From JASGTU01 sp963821815 (GTDB lineage: Bacteria > Chloroflexota > Anaerolineae > Caldilineales > Caldilineaceae), in the NCBI GenBank assembly GCA_963821815.1, contig CAWGFG010000006.1, forward strand, positions 2,542,001 to 2,606,000: 64,000 bases of DNA. Reading direction: 5' to 3'. This document shows, piece after piece, positions 54,802 to 63,338 of the stretch. The notes under the pieces are model-generated. The model worked only from the letters and a program-made list of their open reading frames with translations, did no database searches and was not told where the DNA came from. How positions within the stretch are numbered: the stretch's first letter is position 1; each line of letters begins with the position of its first letter. Both the position numbers and the translations under genes were made by a program.

Positions 54802-55782
54802 ATGATCCGAGTCCTCTACCGTCATCGCAGCGGCACTATTATTAACGATTGCCCAATCGATCAGATACCAGCTGTGCTCAAGGATTCCCGTTCTAGAATC
54901 TGGGTGGACGTCTTGGACGAGCCTGAGGAATCCGCAGCCACACTGCTCCACGACACATTCCAATTTGAACCGCTTCCTCAAATCGATACAGAGGGAATCC
55001 GACGTCATACATCCATTGACGACACGGGTGAATCCGTGCATATCACTATCGTGCGTGTGGATCAGGATGGTGAAACGGGATTGGGCCACGTGGCAGACGA
55101 CTATTTCCTCGGAGTCAATTATCTCGTCACGAAGTGCTATGAAACGAACGAAGTCATAGATAACCTCTGGGATGCGCAGGAGCGACGAGAGGAGCTAATC
55201 GGCAAGGGGTGCGGCGCACTGTTGGCAGAACTCTTGCAGCCAATAGCGCAAGCCGTCGAACCAGAGCTTTCCAAGCACCAAGCACGCATCGAAGAGTTGA
55301 GCGACCAACTTTACTCTTCAGAAGAAGTCGAGCAGCGCAAACTTCTGTTGGAGCTGCAACAAACGAAGATGGGCCTCCGAACGCTGTCACGTGAACTGGA
55401 AGGGCTCAGCACGGTGCTGCAACACTTGATCGAACCATCAATGCGCTCCGTGGGCGACGACGCACGGGCGCGACTAAAAGGTGACTATCAGCGGCTGCAA
55501 ATATTGTCAACCAATGTCCGCGAGTTGACCGAGCAGTTGGATACTTTGATTACGGTTACAGCAACGTTGTCCTTCACAGCACCCGAACAGGAATACGAAC
55601 GAATAAAATCACTGGTGACGTTGCTCAGCCTTCCACTGATTTTAATAGCGCTACTGATCGTATCCACATTACTCATTGCAACTCCTGCCGTGCGGCCGTG
55701 GATCTATGCCGTCGGTTGGCTCCTGTTTTTACTCTTTCTGGGCGGCATGCTATTCTACAGCCGACGACGCGGCTGGTTGTAA
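54802..55782 (+). CDS. Divergent CorA-family metal transporter lacking the GMN motif
   Basis: A 326-residue CorA-like protein. The cytoplasmic domain has WVDVLDEPEESAATLL and HITIVRVDQDG on early strands, and a long helix (LQQTKMGLRTLSRELEGLSTVL) of the kind that forms the CorA stalk. Two membrane helices lie at the very end (about 270-292 and 299-319), followed by a basic tail, as in CorA. The GMN signature that forms the Mg2+ selectivity filter after the first helix is absent; the sequence there is IATPAV. It may therefore carry another ion, work as an exporter, or be a ZntB-like relative. The assignment is based on overall plan. Confidence 0.72.
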   Translation: MIRVLYRHRSGTIINDCPIDQIPAVLKDSRSRIWVDVLDEPEESAATLLHDTFQFEPLPQIDTEGIRRHTSIDDTGESVHITIVRVDQDGETGLGHVADDYFLGVNYLVTKCYETNEVIDNLWDAQERREELIGKGCGALLAELLQPIAQAVEPELSKHQARIEELSDQLYSSEEVEQRKLLLELQQTKMGLRTLSRELEGLSTVLQHLIEPSMRSVGDDARARLKGDYQRLQILSTNVRELTEQLDTLITVTATLSFTAPEQEYERIKSLVTLLSLPLILIALLIVSTLLIATPAVRPWIYAVGWLLFLLFLGGMLFYSRRRGWL

Positions 55783-55883
55783 GCAGCCCATACCTTTCAG
55801 TAGATGTGTAGCACAGTTGGCCTGCCTATACAGTAAGCCGGCGAATTGAGTGAGCCTCTATTGCAGACAACATAGGCGCCATT

Positions 55884-56399
55884 GTGACGCAACGTGAATT
55901 ACCCGAATCCGAATCGCAGACAAGTGCAAAACGAAAAAAGCATCATACTCGCGAGGACCACTCATCTGGCGGGGTTGCCTATCGGCTGGATGCAAGCAGC
56001 GAAGAGTATCAAATAGCACTCATTGCCACTCGTGGATGGAAGCGCTGGCAGTTGCCAAAGGGGTCGGTTGAAGCCAACGAAACCAGCGAAGAAACCGCCA
56101 TTCGTGAAGTGGAAGAGGAAGTCGGCCTACGCACACAACCGGAACAGTTCCTGCGCAGCGTAGACTACTGGTACTGGGATACCTATCGCCGAGACGTGCC
56201 CGAATTGGTGCACAAGACTGTCGATTTCTACCTGTTGCAGGTTGTCAGCGGCACGCTGAGCGATTCATCGCACGAGGTAGATGGTGTTGGATGGTTTACC
56301 TTTGAGCAAGCGTTGGACAAAATGACATTTAGGGGCGAAGCTGATGTCGTACGCGCCGCGTGGAAAACGCTGGACGAAATGCCAGCGAACCACGACTAG
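55884..56399 (+). CDS. Nudix hydrolase
   Basis: A 171-residue Nudix protein with a complete Nudix box at about residues 70-92: GSVEANE then REVEEEVGL, fitting GX5EX7REUXEEXGU. The KGSVE start and GGVAYRLDA, WYWDTYRRDVPELVHKTVDFYLL blocks resemble Ap4A/diadenosine-polyphosphate hydrolases. Its location beside polyphosphate genes could fit a nucleotide-polyphosphate substrate, although this is weak evidence. The gene starts at GTG 55884 and is 56 bp before the polyphosphate glucokinase start. Confidence 0.88.
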   Translation: MTQRELPESESQTSAKRKKHHTREDHSSGGVAYRLDASSEEYQIALIATRGWKRWQLPKGSVEANETSEETAIREVEEEVGLRTQPEQFLRSVDYWYWDTYRRDVPELVHKTVDFYLLQVVSGTLSDSSHEVDGVGWFTFEQALDKMTFRGEADVVRAAWKTLDEMPANHD

Positions 56400-56455
56400 A
56401 CACGGGTATTCCTCATTCTTTTTGTTATTCTCATTCACACAATTCAAGGAGCTGT

Positions 56456-57205
56456 ATGGTGGAAGTTCTCGGCATTGATATAGGCGGCAGCGGAATAAAA
56501 GGCGCCCCAGTTGATATCGAAAAAGGGGAGATGACCGCAGATCGGCTTCGTATCCCTACACCGGACCCGTCGACGCCGGAAGCGGTTGCGGAGGTCGTGG
56601 GTCAAATCGCCGGTCACTTCGACTGGCACGGTCCAATCGGAATCACGTTTCCAGCCGTCGTTCAGCATGGCGTCGTCTACACGGCAGCCAATGTTGACGA
56701 ATCTTGGATCGCGACGGATGCGAAGACGCTATTTGAAAAAGCAACGGGCTGTCCCGTCCGGGTGCTGAACGATGCGGACGCAGCCGGCATTGCCGAAATG
56801 GCATTTGGCGCCGGCAAGGATCGCAGTGGCGTTGTGATTTTGATCACGCTGGGCACAGGCATCGGCTCCGCCATCTTCACGGACGGGCATTTACTGCCCA
56901 ACACCGAGGTCGGTCACATGGAGATTCGCGGCAAGGACGCAGAGCACCGGGCAGCGGCGAGAGTGCGTAAAGAGAAGGATCTCTCGTGGAAAAAGTGGGG
57001 GCGTCATGTCAATGAATTTTTACAGCGCCTAGAATTCTACTTCTCGCCGGACCTGTTTATCATCGGCGGCGGCGTTAGTAAGAAGAAGGAGAAGTACTTC
57101 TCTTATCTGGACACTCGTGCCGAGATCGTCGCCGCACAATTGCTCAACGAGGCGGGCATCATCGGCGCAGCCATGGCAGCTAGCCAAATGGACAGTGACG
57201 AATAG
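56456..57205 (+). CDS. ppgK: Polyphosphate glucokinase
   Basis: A 249-residue ROK-superfamily kinase. The N-terminal motif DIGGSGIKG (8-16) is the PpgK form of the phosphate loop; ordinary ROK proteins have DIGGTK. It also has the catalytic Asp in LNDADAAGIAEM, GTGIGSAIF, and a Lys-rich segment (RVRKEKDLSWKKWGR) that fits polyphosphate binding. It phosphorylates glucose from inorganic polyphosphate, often also ATP. The ATG 56456 has AAGGAG six bases upstream. It converges with a PPK2 gene across a hairpin at 57265, so both users of polyphosphate sit together. Confidence 0.92.
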   Translation: MVEVLGIDIGGSGIKGAPVDIEKGEMTADRLRIPTPDPSTPEAVAEVVGQIAGHFDWHGPIGITFPAVVQHGVVYTAANVDESWIATDAKTLFEKATGCPVRVLNDADAAGIAEMAFGAGKDRSGVVILITLGTGIGSAIFTDGHLLPNTEVGHMEIRGKDAEHRAAARVRKEKDLSWKKWGRHVNEFLQRLEFYFSPDLFIIGGGVSKKKEKYFSYLDTRAEIVAAQLLNEAGIIGAAMAASQMDSDE

Positions 57206-57264
57206 TTGAAGGCATGCCGTTCGCTCTAGTTCACCCGACAGAGTAGCGTTTCTCGATTTCCACC

Positions 57265-57292
57265 AACGGCTCCGAGCGATTGCGGAGCCGTT
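57265..57292. terminator. Bidirectional hairpin between ppgK and ppk2
   Basis: AACGGCTCCG (57265-57274) pairs perfectly with CGGAGCCGTT (57283-57292) around an 8-base loop. It lies between convergent genes. The T-run is short on either strand, so efficiency is uncertain. Confidence 0.65.
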
Positions 57293-57324
57293 TGACTATA
57301 AGTTGTAATTATTGTCAGGCAACA

Positions 57325-58128
57325 CTACTCCACGACAATCGAGTCCAGCCCTTCCTCCGCAGGAGGATACTGCATGTTCAACGACTCGAGCGTATCGATC
57401 ACCGACCAGGAAATGACCAGATTGCGGTACCATTTATGATCCGAAGGAACGATATACCAGGGCGCATAGTCAGTACTGGTCTTGCTCAGCATCTCCTCGT
57501 AGGCTGCAATATAATCCGGCCAAAGCTCGCGTTCGGCTAGATCGCCTCTACTGAATTTCCAGTTCTTGTCGGGTTCGTTCAGCCGGTCCTGCAGGCGTTC
57601 CTTCTGTTCATCCTTGCTGATATGCAGGAAAAACTTCAAAATCGTTGTTCCCTCATCGGCAAGCATACGCTCGAACTCGATGATATGGCGGTAGCGCTTA
57701 CTCCAGACCGACTCCGGCACTAGATTGTGTACGCGCACCACGAGTACGTCCTCATAGTGGCTGCGATTGAAGATGCTAATCTCACCGTTGCCCGGAGTAT
57801 GCGGATGAACGCGCCACAAATAGTCATGGGCCAGTTCGATTGATGTAGGCGCCTTGAAGCTAGCCACTTTCACGCCTTGGGGGTTGACGCCTTCGAATAC
57901 GTGGCGAATAGTCCCGTCCTTACCCGATGTATCCATGCCCTGCAGAACGATGAGAAGCTTGTGTTTGCCCTCCGCATAGAGCAATTCCTGCAACGTTTCA
58001 AGCCGGCTGTTAAGTTTCAGCAGTTCAGCATGTGCCTGCTTCTTCTTGCCATCAAATTCACTGTGGTCCGAAGCATCCCATTCGGATAGGTCCACCTTCT
58101 TGCCTGGTTTGACTCGATACTTCTTCAT
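57325..58128 (-). CDS. ppk2: Polyphosphate kinase 2 (PPK2) family protein
   Basis: A 267-residue PPK2. Walker A is GMDTSGKDGT (64-73), followed by HVFEGVNPQGVKVASFKAPT, the FNRSHYEDVLVVRVHNL block containing Walker B-like residues, and a lid region with DRLNEPDKNWKFSRGDL. PPK2 moves phosphate between polyphosphate and nucleoside mono- or diphosphates. The single-domain form can be AMP- or ADP-phosphorylating; the class is not set here. I choose ATG 58128, with GGAGAGG six bases upstream; the earlier ATG at 58143 and TTG/ATG at 58179 are in frame but lack a site. It converges with ppgK. Confidence 0.92.
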   Translation of the reverse strand: MKKYRVKPGKKVDLSEWDASDHSEFDGKKKQAHAELLKLNSRLETLQELLYAEGKHKLLIVLQGMDTSGKDGTIRHVFEGVNPQGVKVASFKAPTSIELAHDYLWRVHPHTPGNGEISIFNRSHYEDVLVVRVHNLVPESVWSKRYRHIIEFERMLADEGTTILKFFLHISKDEQKERLQDRLNEPDKNWKFSRGDLAERELWPDYIAAYEEMLSKTSTDYAPWYIVPSDHKWYRNLVISWSVIDTLESLNMQYPPAEEGLDSIVVE

Positions 58129-58348
58129 TCTAGGCCTCTCCATTGTGCCGGTTGGTCGACGACGGTTTAGCGTCAACATGTTTCTCGGTGAGAATCAGCT
58201 CGTCACACAGTCTAGTGCTATAATTGGCTGGTCTTGCTTGCCGACAGTGCATAGTATACCTATGTACCACGTGTCGAAGCTAACCATCATAATGCGGCAG
58301 CGTACGCCGTTCTATCCAACGTTCATCCACTAGAGCCGTTTCTCCTCA

Positions 58349-59251
58349 ATGCAACTTGCTACTGTATTTATCAATGTTCTTGCACCTGTCTTTATTGTCG
58401 TCTTTATCGGCTACTATGCAGGCCCGCGCCTCGGCGTAGACGGTCGCCCTCTGTCCAAAATTGCATACTACATCATGGCGCCGGCGTTTATCTTCACGAT
58501 CTTCAGCACCGCCAGAATTGAGCTGGGTCTGGCGGTGCGCATGGCCGTATTCATCTTCCTGGTGACGACTGGCGGTGTCATCTACGCAGCAATTGTGGCG
58601 CGCCTTCTAGGCCATCGCGGCGCTATGGTATCCGCATTCGTTTTGGTGGCGGCTTTCGGCAACATCGGCAACTTCGGATTGCCCATCATCTCGTTTGCGC
58701 TAGGTGAGGAGGCGCTGGTCGCAGCTTCCGTCTACTTCCTGGTGCTGAGTGCATACGGGTTTCTGGTCGGTGTGACCGCCGCTGCCTGGGACAGAGGCGG
58801 TCTCGGCGGCGCCATCCGCTCCACGTTGACGACTCCTGCGATTCTTGCTGCCGTCCCTGCGCTGCTGGCCAACTACTCGGAGATCGAACTGCCTCTTTTT
58901 GTGAGTCGACCTATCGAGATTCTGGCTGCTGGTATGATTCCTGTGATGATGCTGGCGTTGGGCACGCAGTTGGGTTCCATGGGACGTCCAAAGCTCAACC
59001 TAGACGTTGTAGCTGCGACAAGCGCTCGCCTCATTGTTGGCCCACTGCTAGCCTTTGCGCTGGCAGGTGTTTTTCATTTGACCGGTCTGGAACGAGGCGC
59101 CGGCATTCTTCAAGCCTCTATGCCGTCGGCTGTCTTTGCAGTCATGATTGCGCTGGAATACGACCTATTGCCCGACTTCGTGACGACAACTGTGCTCTTC
59201 TCCACCCTCGCCAGTGCGGTGACCTTGACTGCTGTGCTAGCATTCTTGTAG
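58349..59251 (+). CDS. AEC family transporter (auxin efflux carrier/malate permease type)
   Basis: A 300-residue membrane protein with about ten helices. It starts MQLATVFINVLAPVFIVVFIGYYAG and has NIGNFGLPIISFALG, a glycine-rich fourth-helix motif conserved in the AEC family, and a repeat of the five-helix fold in the C-terminal half (SMPSAVFAVMIALEYDLLPD). Substrates in the family include malate, malonate and auxin-like acids, so the cargo is not known here. No ribosome-binding site is clear. It lies 48 bp upstream of the macrodomain gene on the same strand. Confidence 0.88.
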   Translation: MQLATVFINVLAPVFIVVFIGYYAGPRLGVDGRPLSKIAYYIMAPAFIFTIFSTARIELGLAVRMAVFIFLVTTGGVIYAAIVARLLGHRGAMVSAFVLVAAFGNIGNFGLPIISFALGEEALVAASVYFLVLSAYGFLVGVTAAAWDRGGLGGAIRSTLTTPAILAAVPALLANYSEIELPLFVSRPIEILAAGMIPVMMLALGTQLGSMGRPKLNLDVVAATSARLIVGPLLAFALAGVFHLTGLERGAGILQASMPSAVFAVMIALEYDLLPDFVTTTVLFSTLASAVTLTAVLAFL

Positions 59252-59299
59252 AACTGTATGCAAAGGTTGGTCGTGCACTGAGTCTACTGAGAAAGTCAC

Positions 59300-59836
59300 A
59301 TGGCCAAGATACGAATCATCCAAGCCGATATCACAACTCTAGCCGTTGATGCCGTGGTTAACGCTGCGAATGAGTCGCTGCTAGGCGGCGGTGGCGTCGA
59401 CGGTGCCATTCACGCTGCTGCCGGTCCACGGTTATTAGCCGAATGCCGAACGCTCAATGGATGCGAAACGGGCAGCGCCAAGATCACACGCGGCTACAAC
59501 CTACCCGCCGAACATGTCATCCACACTGTGGGTCCCGTCTGGCGCGGCGGCAACGATCACGAAGATGAACTGCTGGCTTCGTGCTACCGCACCTCTTTAC
59601 AACTTGCAGAAGAGTACGGCCTGCGGAGTGTTGCGTTCCCAGCCATCAGCACAGGAGTCTACGGTTTTCCGCTGCGCTCTGCCACGCGCATCGCACTGAG
59701 CGAAATGCATGCGTTTCTATCCGATAGTCGGTCAGTGCAGGAAATATACGCTGTTTGCTACTCGCGCGGCGACTATGATGTCTATGTCGACGTCGCCAAC
59801 GAACTGAACATTCCAGTCTCACAGACGCTGGACTAG
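59300..59836 (+). CDS. Macrodomain protein (O-acetyl-ADP-ribose deacetylase-like)
   Basis: A 178-residue macrodomain. It has IIQADITTLAVDAVVNAANE with the adenine-contacting Asp, the ADP-ribose phosphate loop SLLGGGGVDGAIHAAAG, TRGYNLPAEHVIHTVGP, and FPAISTGVYGFP. This is the YmdB/MacroD-type that removes ADP-ribose from proteins or deacetylates O-acetyl-ADP-ribose. It lies upstream of the SUI1-like gene by 56 bp and downstream of the AEC transporter. No partner ADP-ribosyltransferase is in the window. Confidence 0.93.
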   Translation: MAKIRIIQADITTLAVDAVVNAANESLLGGGGVDGAIHAAAGPRLLAECRTLNGCETGSAKITRGYNLPAEHVIHTVGPVWRGGNDHEDELLASCYRTSLQLAEEYGLRSVAFPAISTGVYGFPLRSATRIALSEMHAFLSDSRSVQEIYAVCYSRGDYDVYVDVANELNIPVSQTLD

Positions 59837-59892
59837 ACCAGTTTAGACATCAGTCTGAATACTGTGATGTCGGAATAAGGGAGGCCTGCACC

Positions 59893-60246
59893 ATGTGCGC
59901 AAAGAATCGGAATCTCGTCTACTCAACGGATCCGGATAACGAATCCGAACCGAACGAGCCTGCACTGCCGACCAATCCGGCAGCAGCGCTGCCGACTCTT
60001 CAGCACAACAGTCCCGTCCGTGTACATTTGGATCGCAAGGGACGCGGCGGCAAGTCGGTTTCGGTTATTACAGGCGTTAAGAGCCCGATCAAGGGCCAGA
60101 AGGCGCTGCTGAAGCACTTGAAGACCAAGCTTGGCACCGGCGGCGCCATCAAAGGCGACAATCTCGAAATTCAGGGCGACCGGCGCGATGATATCGTGGT
60201 TTTGCTGAATGAGCTAGGCTATAAGGCCAAGAAAGCCGGCGGCTAA
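59893..60246 (+). CDS. SUI1/eIF1 family translation factor (YciH-like)
   Basis: A 117-residue protein whose C-terminal 75 residues match the SUI1 domain: RVHLDRKGRGGKSVSVITG, the KTKLGTGGAIKGDNLEIQGD core, and a last helix VVLLNELGYKAKKAG. E. coli YciH, of the same family, can influence initiation-codon choice. The N-terminal 35 residues are acidic and Pro/Glu-rich. The start ATG 59893 is preceded by GGGAGG, eleven bases upstream. Its function here is probably a modulator of translation start or stress response, but this is inferred from the family. Confidence 0.9.
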   Translation: MCAKNRNLVYSTDPDNESEPNEPALPTNPAAALPTLQHNSPVRVHLDRKGRGGKSVSVITGVKSPIKGQKALLKHLKTKLGTGGAIKGDNLEIQGDRRDDIVVLLNELGYKAKKAGG

Positions 60247-60330
60247 GCGCGTCTGCCTGCTCGACTTGGTACGCTAGCGGCGAAGAAAACTATCACCACA
60301 CAGAACTATCAGATATAAGTGCAGTACGAC

Positions 60331-60356
60331 GAGGATGCGAGACACGCATACTCTTT
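60331..60356 (+). terminator. Weak hairpin downstream of the SUI1-like gene
   Basis: GAGGATGCG (60331-60339) and CGCATACTC (60345-60353) form a stem with one G-A mismatch around a 5-base loop, followed by TTTC. The 183-bp gap to the convergent glgC-like gene shows nothing else. Confidence 0.4.
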
Positions 60357-60429
60357 CGAATTTCGCTACACATACGGGACGACACGTTAAGAGCCAGCCC
60401 GAGCCCTAGCCGTTGACACGCCAACACTC

Positions 60430-61689
60430 TTAACGCATGTTGGCGCCGAAGCTTGTGCCGCTGGCCAATTTCTTGCGGCGTCCATAGGCATCCGCGCCTG
60501 TGTACGCGTGTATAACCACATTGCGTCCCACGACAAGATTCGGCGGCACGACGCTGCCCTTGCCCACCAGTGTCAGTCCGGTATTGATCTGCTCCGGAAC
60601 ATCCTTGTTTGGCGTGTTATCGTCCCCGTAGCCGACTTTGGCGCCTTCGCCAATCAGCACCTGCTTGTCGATAACACAACGATCTATCTCGGCGCCCGAC
60701 TCGATAACCGAATCGTTCAGGATAACACTGTCGCGCACGATAGCGCCCTCCGCTATAAAGACGCCAGGGGAGAGCACACTACGCTCCACGATACCGTTGA
60801 CGCGACAACCATTGGATAGCAAATTGCCGTCCACCTTGGCATTAGCGCCAATCTTGCTCGGCGCCCGTTCCTCGCTGCGCGTGTGTACAACCCAGTCCAG
60901 GTTATACAGGTCCAGAGCAGGCTCCTCAGCCAGCAGGCTCACATTCGCCTCCCAATAGGCTTGCACTGTGCCCACGTCAGCCCAGTAGCCGGGGAACTGA
61001 TAGGCATTGAGCGTATGATGGCTGCTGAGCATGGCAGGCACTACATCCTCGCCAAAGTCGATGAAATCGGTTTCGGTCAAAATGTCCACCAAAACATCCT
61101 TGCGGAAGATGTAGATGCCCATGGAGGCCAAAGTCCCTCTGGACCTCTTTGGCTTCTCCTGGAAAGCTTCGATGCGGTTTTCGGGGCCAACCGACACGAT
61201 TCCGTAGCGATGCACTTCATAGGGATTCACACGTCGAACTGCCACCGTGAGGTCCACATCGTTGTCTACATGCTGACGCAGCATAGGCCGATAGTCCATC
61301 AGATAAATGTGGTCGCCTGCCAGGACCAGCACATGCTCCTCATCCTGCAACAGCACATAATCCAAATTGCGCCGCACAGCGTCCGCCGTACCTTGCTGCC
61401 AGTCACCGTACGGACCGCCGCGATAGGGCTGCAGCAGCCGTACACCACCGGTAGCCCGGTCCAGATCCCACGGCTTGCCGATTCCGATATGGTCGTTAAG
61501 ACTGCGCGGACGGTATTGCGTTAGGACAGCTACATTGTAGATGCCGCTGTTGACGCAGTTGCTGAGCGGGAAATCGATCAAACGAAATTTACCGCCGAAC
61601 GGCGTCGCCGGTTCCGAACGGACTTCCGTCAATACGCTTAACGCCTCGCTGGAGCCGCCAGCCATGATCATGGCAAATGCTCTTGTCAT
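60430..61689 (-). CDS. GlgC-like protein with altered nucleotide-binding residues, second of a tandem pair
   Basis: A 419-residue protein of the ADP-glucose pyrophosphorylase family with an N-terminal nucleotidyltransferase domain and a C-terminal hexapeptide beta-helix (ILNDSVIESGAEIDRCVID). Against the upstream copy, the GEGTRL loop is GSSEAL (Arg replaced by Ala16) and the RAKPAVPF loop is RSEPATPF (the conserved Lys replaced by Glu26). The downstream LAGDHIYLMDY keeps the metal-binding Asp but has Leu for the usual Lys. These losses suggest a regulatory or GlgD-like subunit, or changed substrate use. It follows glgC by 38 bp. GAGGGG lies nine bases before ATG 61689. Confidence 0.85.
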   Translation of the reverse strand: MTRAFAMIMAGGSSEALSVLTEVRSEPATPFGGKFRLIDFPLSNCVNSGIYNVAVLTQYRPRSLNDHIGIGKPWDLDRATGGVRLLQPYRGGPYGDWQQGTADAVRRNLDYVLLQDEEHVLVLAGDHIYLMDYRPMLRQHVDNDVDLTVAVRRVNPYEVHRYGIVSVGPENRIEAFQEKPKRSRGTLASMGIYIFRKDVLVDILTETDFIDFGEDVVPAMLSSHHTLNAYQFPGYWADVGTVQAYWEANVSLLAEEPALDLYNLDWVVHTRSEERAPSKIGANAKVDGNLLSNGCRVNGIVERSVLSPGVFIAEGAIVRDSVILNDSVIESGAEIDRCVIDKQVLIGEGAKVGYGDDNTPNKDVPEQINTGLTLVGKGSVVPPNLVVGRNVVIHAYTGADAYGRRKKLASGTSFGANMR

Positions 61690-61727
61690 CGCACTCGTCC
61701 CCTCGGTGATTTCCTAGTAATTTGCTG

Positions 61728-62984
61728 CTAGATAGTTTGACCGTCGCCCACGACGCCGTCCGCGGGGAAGAATGACTCGTCCCGCTGGCTGTTGATGAGC
61801 ACGTTGCGACCGACTCGGGCTCCTTCGGGGATGATGGCGCCTTTCCCGATGACCGTGATCCCCGACGAAAGCTTGTCGGGCATGTCAACGTTAGCGACAG
61901 ACTCATCGCCGGCGCCCACCACCGAGCCCGGGCCGATCATCACATCCTTGTCGATGACGGCTTTGTCCACCAGCGCGCCAGGCCCAATCCATGTATCGTT
62001 CATAATGATGCTATCCTTGACGACAGCGCCCGGGCTGACATAGACGCCGGGGCTCAGCACGCTATTGCTGACCGTTCCACGCACGACGCAGCCGTTGGAA
62101 ACAAGGCTTGTCAGCACTTTCGACTGCGGCCCCATCTTCACAGCCGGTCGCTCTTCGTCTTTCGTATGGATCGGCCAGTTGTCGGTATACAGATCCAGTT
62201 CCGGATTTGGAGAAACCAGGGCTAAGTTTGTCGCCCAGTAGGAATCAACCGTGCCGACGTCCACCCAGTAGCCCTCATAGCGGTAGGCGAATATCTTGTC
62301 GCCGCCGGCGAGCATGGTTGGTATGACATGATTGCCAAAATCAGTTCGTGGACTCTCTTTATCTCCGCCGGACAGTCGCTCTTCCAGTACACGGGCATTG
62401 AACACGTAGATGCCCATGGACGCAAGGTTGCCTTTATCCTGATCCTTGGGCTTCTCATGGAATTCAACAATGCGCTGATTCTCGTCCACGGTCATGATGC
62501 CGTAGCGATACGCTTCTTCGATAGGCACCGGCATGACCGCAATAGTCAAATCGGCGCCGACGCGCTCGTGGAAGGCCAGCATGGGCGAGTAGTCCATCTT
62601 ATAGATGTGGTCGCCGGACAGGATGAGCACGGTATCGGCTCGATGCTCAGCAACATAGTCGATGTTCTGATAGATCGCGTCGGCTGTTCCGCTGTACCAG
62701 TCCTTGCCGCGCCGCCGCTGATAGGGTTGCAGCAAACGTACGCCACCGCGACTGCGGTCCAAGTCCCACGGCTTGCCGATGCCGATATGCTCGTTTAGGC
62801 TGTGCGGTCGATATTGTGTGAGGACGCCGGCTGTATAGATGCCGCTGTTCACGCAGTTGCTGAGCGTGAAATCGATAATACGAAATTTACCGGCAAATGG
62901 TACAGCCGGTTTGGCTCGCGCCTCTGAAAGCACGGTAAGTCGCGTTCCTTCGCCGCCTGCCAATATCATTGCGATAGTATTCAT
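61728..62984 (-). CDS. glgC: Glucose-1-phosphate adenylyltransferase GlgC
   Basis: A 418-residue enzyme that makes ADP-glucose for glycogen synthesis. The catalytic loop is intact: AGGEGTRL with R15, RAKPAVPF with K25, GTADAIYQN, LSGDHIYKMDY with the catalytic Asp, and FHEKPK. The C-terminal hexapeptide left-handed beta-helix (IIMNDTWIGPGALVDKAVID) is present. It starts at ATG 62984, downstream of a candidate promoter at 63037-63065. A paralogue with altered active site lies directly downstream. Together they probably form one operon and may form mixed tetramers. Confidence 0.95.
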   Translation of the reverse strand: MNTIAMILAGGEGTRLTVLSEARAKPAVPFAGKFRIIDFTLSNCVNSGIYTAGVLTQYRPHSLNEHIGIGKPWDLDRSRGGVRLLQPYQRRRGKDWYSGTADAIYQNIDYVAEHRADTVLILSGDHIYKMDYSPMLAFHERVGADLTIAVMPVPIEEAYRYGIMTVDENQRIVEFHEKPKDQDKGNLASMGIYVFNARVLEERLSGGDKESPRTDFGNHVIPTMLAGGDKIFAYRYEGYWVDVGTVDSYWATNLALVSPNPELDLYTDNWPIHTKDEERPAVKMGPQSKVLTSLVSNGCVVRGTVSNSVLSPGVYVSPGAVVKDSIIMNDTWIGPGALVDKAVIDKDVMIGPGSVVGAGDESVANVDMPDKLSSGITVIGKGAIIPEGARVGRNVLINSQRDESFFPADGVVGDGQTI

Positions 62985-63036
62985 AGACTGTTCTCTGGTC
63001 GTCGCCGTTATCGTGCGAGGTAGGTTGCTTGTTTCT

Positions 63037-63065
63037 ATGGTAACGCAGATTGGCTACTTCATCAA
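63037..63065 (-). promoter_or_regulatory. Candidate glgC promoter
   Basis: On the minus strand TTGATG (63060-63065) and TACCAT (63037-63042) are spaced by 17 bp, each matching the consensus at four of six bases. The predicted start site is about 45 bases before the glgC ATG. Confidence 0.5.
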
Positions 63066-63238
63066 CAGGAATAAGCCAGCGCCGATCGGCCGCCGCTACA
63101 CTGTACCTGTTCATGTTGAAATGCCCTCGCACACACCTGCGCGGCTGCTGACACCAATCACGCACACTCCTGATTGATCGAATCAAACGTGTGAAACAGA
63201 TAACGTAACCTTGATTTTAGAAATATCGCTACCACTGG

Positions 63239-63244
63239 TATAAT
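63239..63244 (+). promoter_or_regulatory. Extended -10 promoter for the right-edge gene
   Basis: TATAAT preceded by TGG, an extended -10 arrangement that can act with a weak -35 box. It would start transcription near 63251, about 88 bases before the GTG at 63339. Confidence 0.55.
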
Positions 63245-63338
63245 TGGCGTTTGCAGTCTAAGTCTTGTTATGTTCATTGATAGAAACCTTTCTGGGCTGC
63301 CGTAACGGCGATATCATACCAAGGAATAGGAGGAAAGC

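Larger units (their letters stand above)
62985..63338. other. Divergent intergenic region between glgC and the right-edge gene
   Basis: This 354-bp gap separates two divergently transcribed genes. I see a minus-strand promoter for glgC, a plus-strand extended -10 element, and a strong AGGAGG ribosome-binding site for the next gene. No RNA gene, repeat or riboswitch-like structure was recognised, and the short open frames in it look random. Confidence 0.6.
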
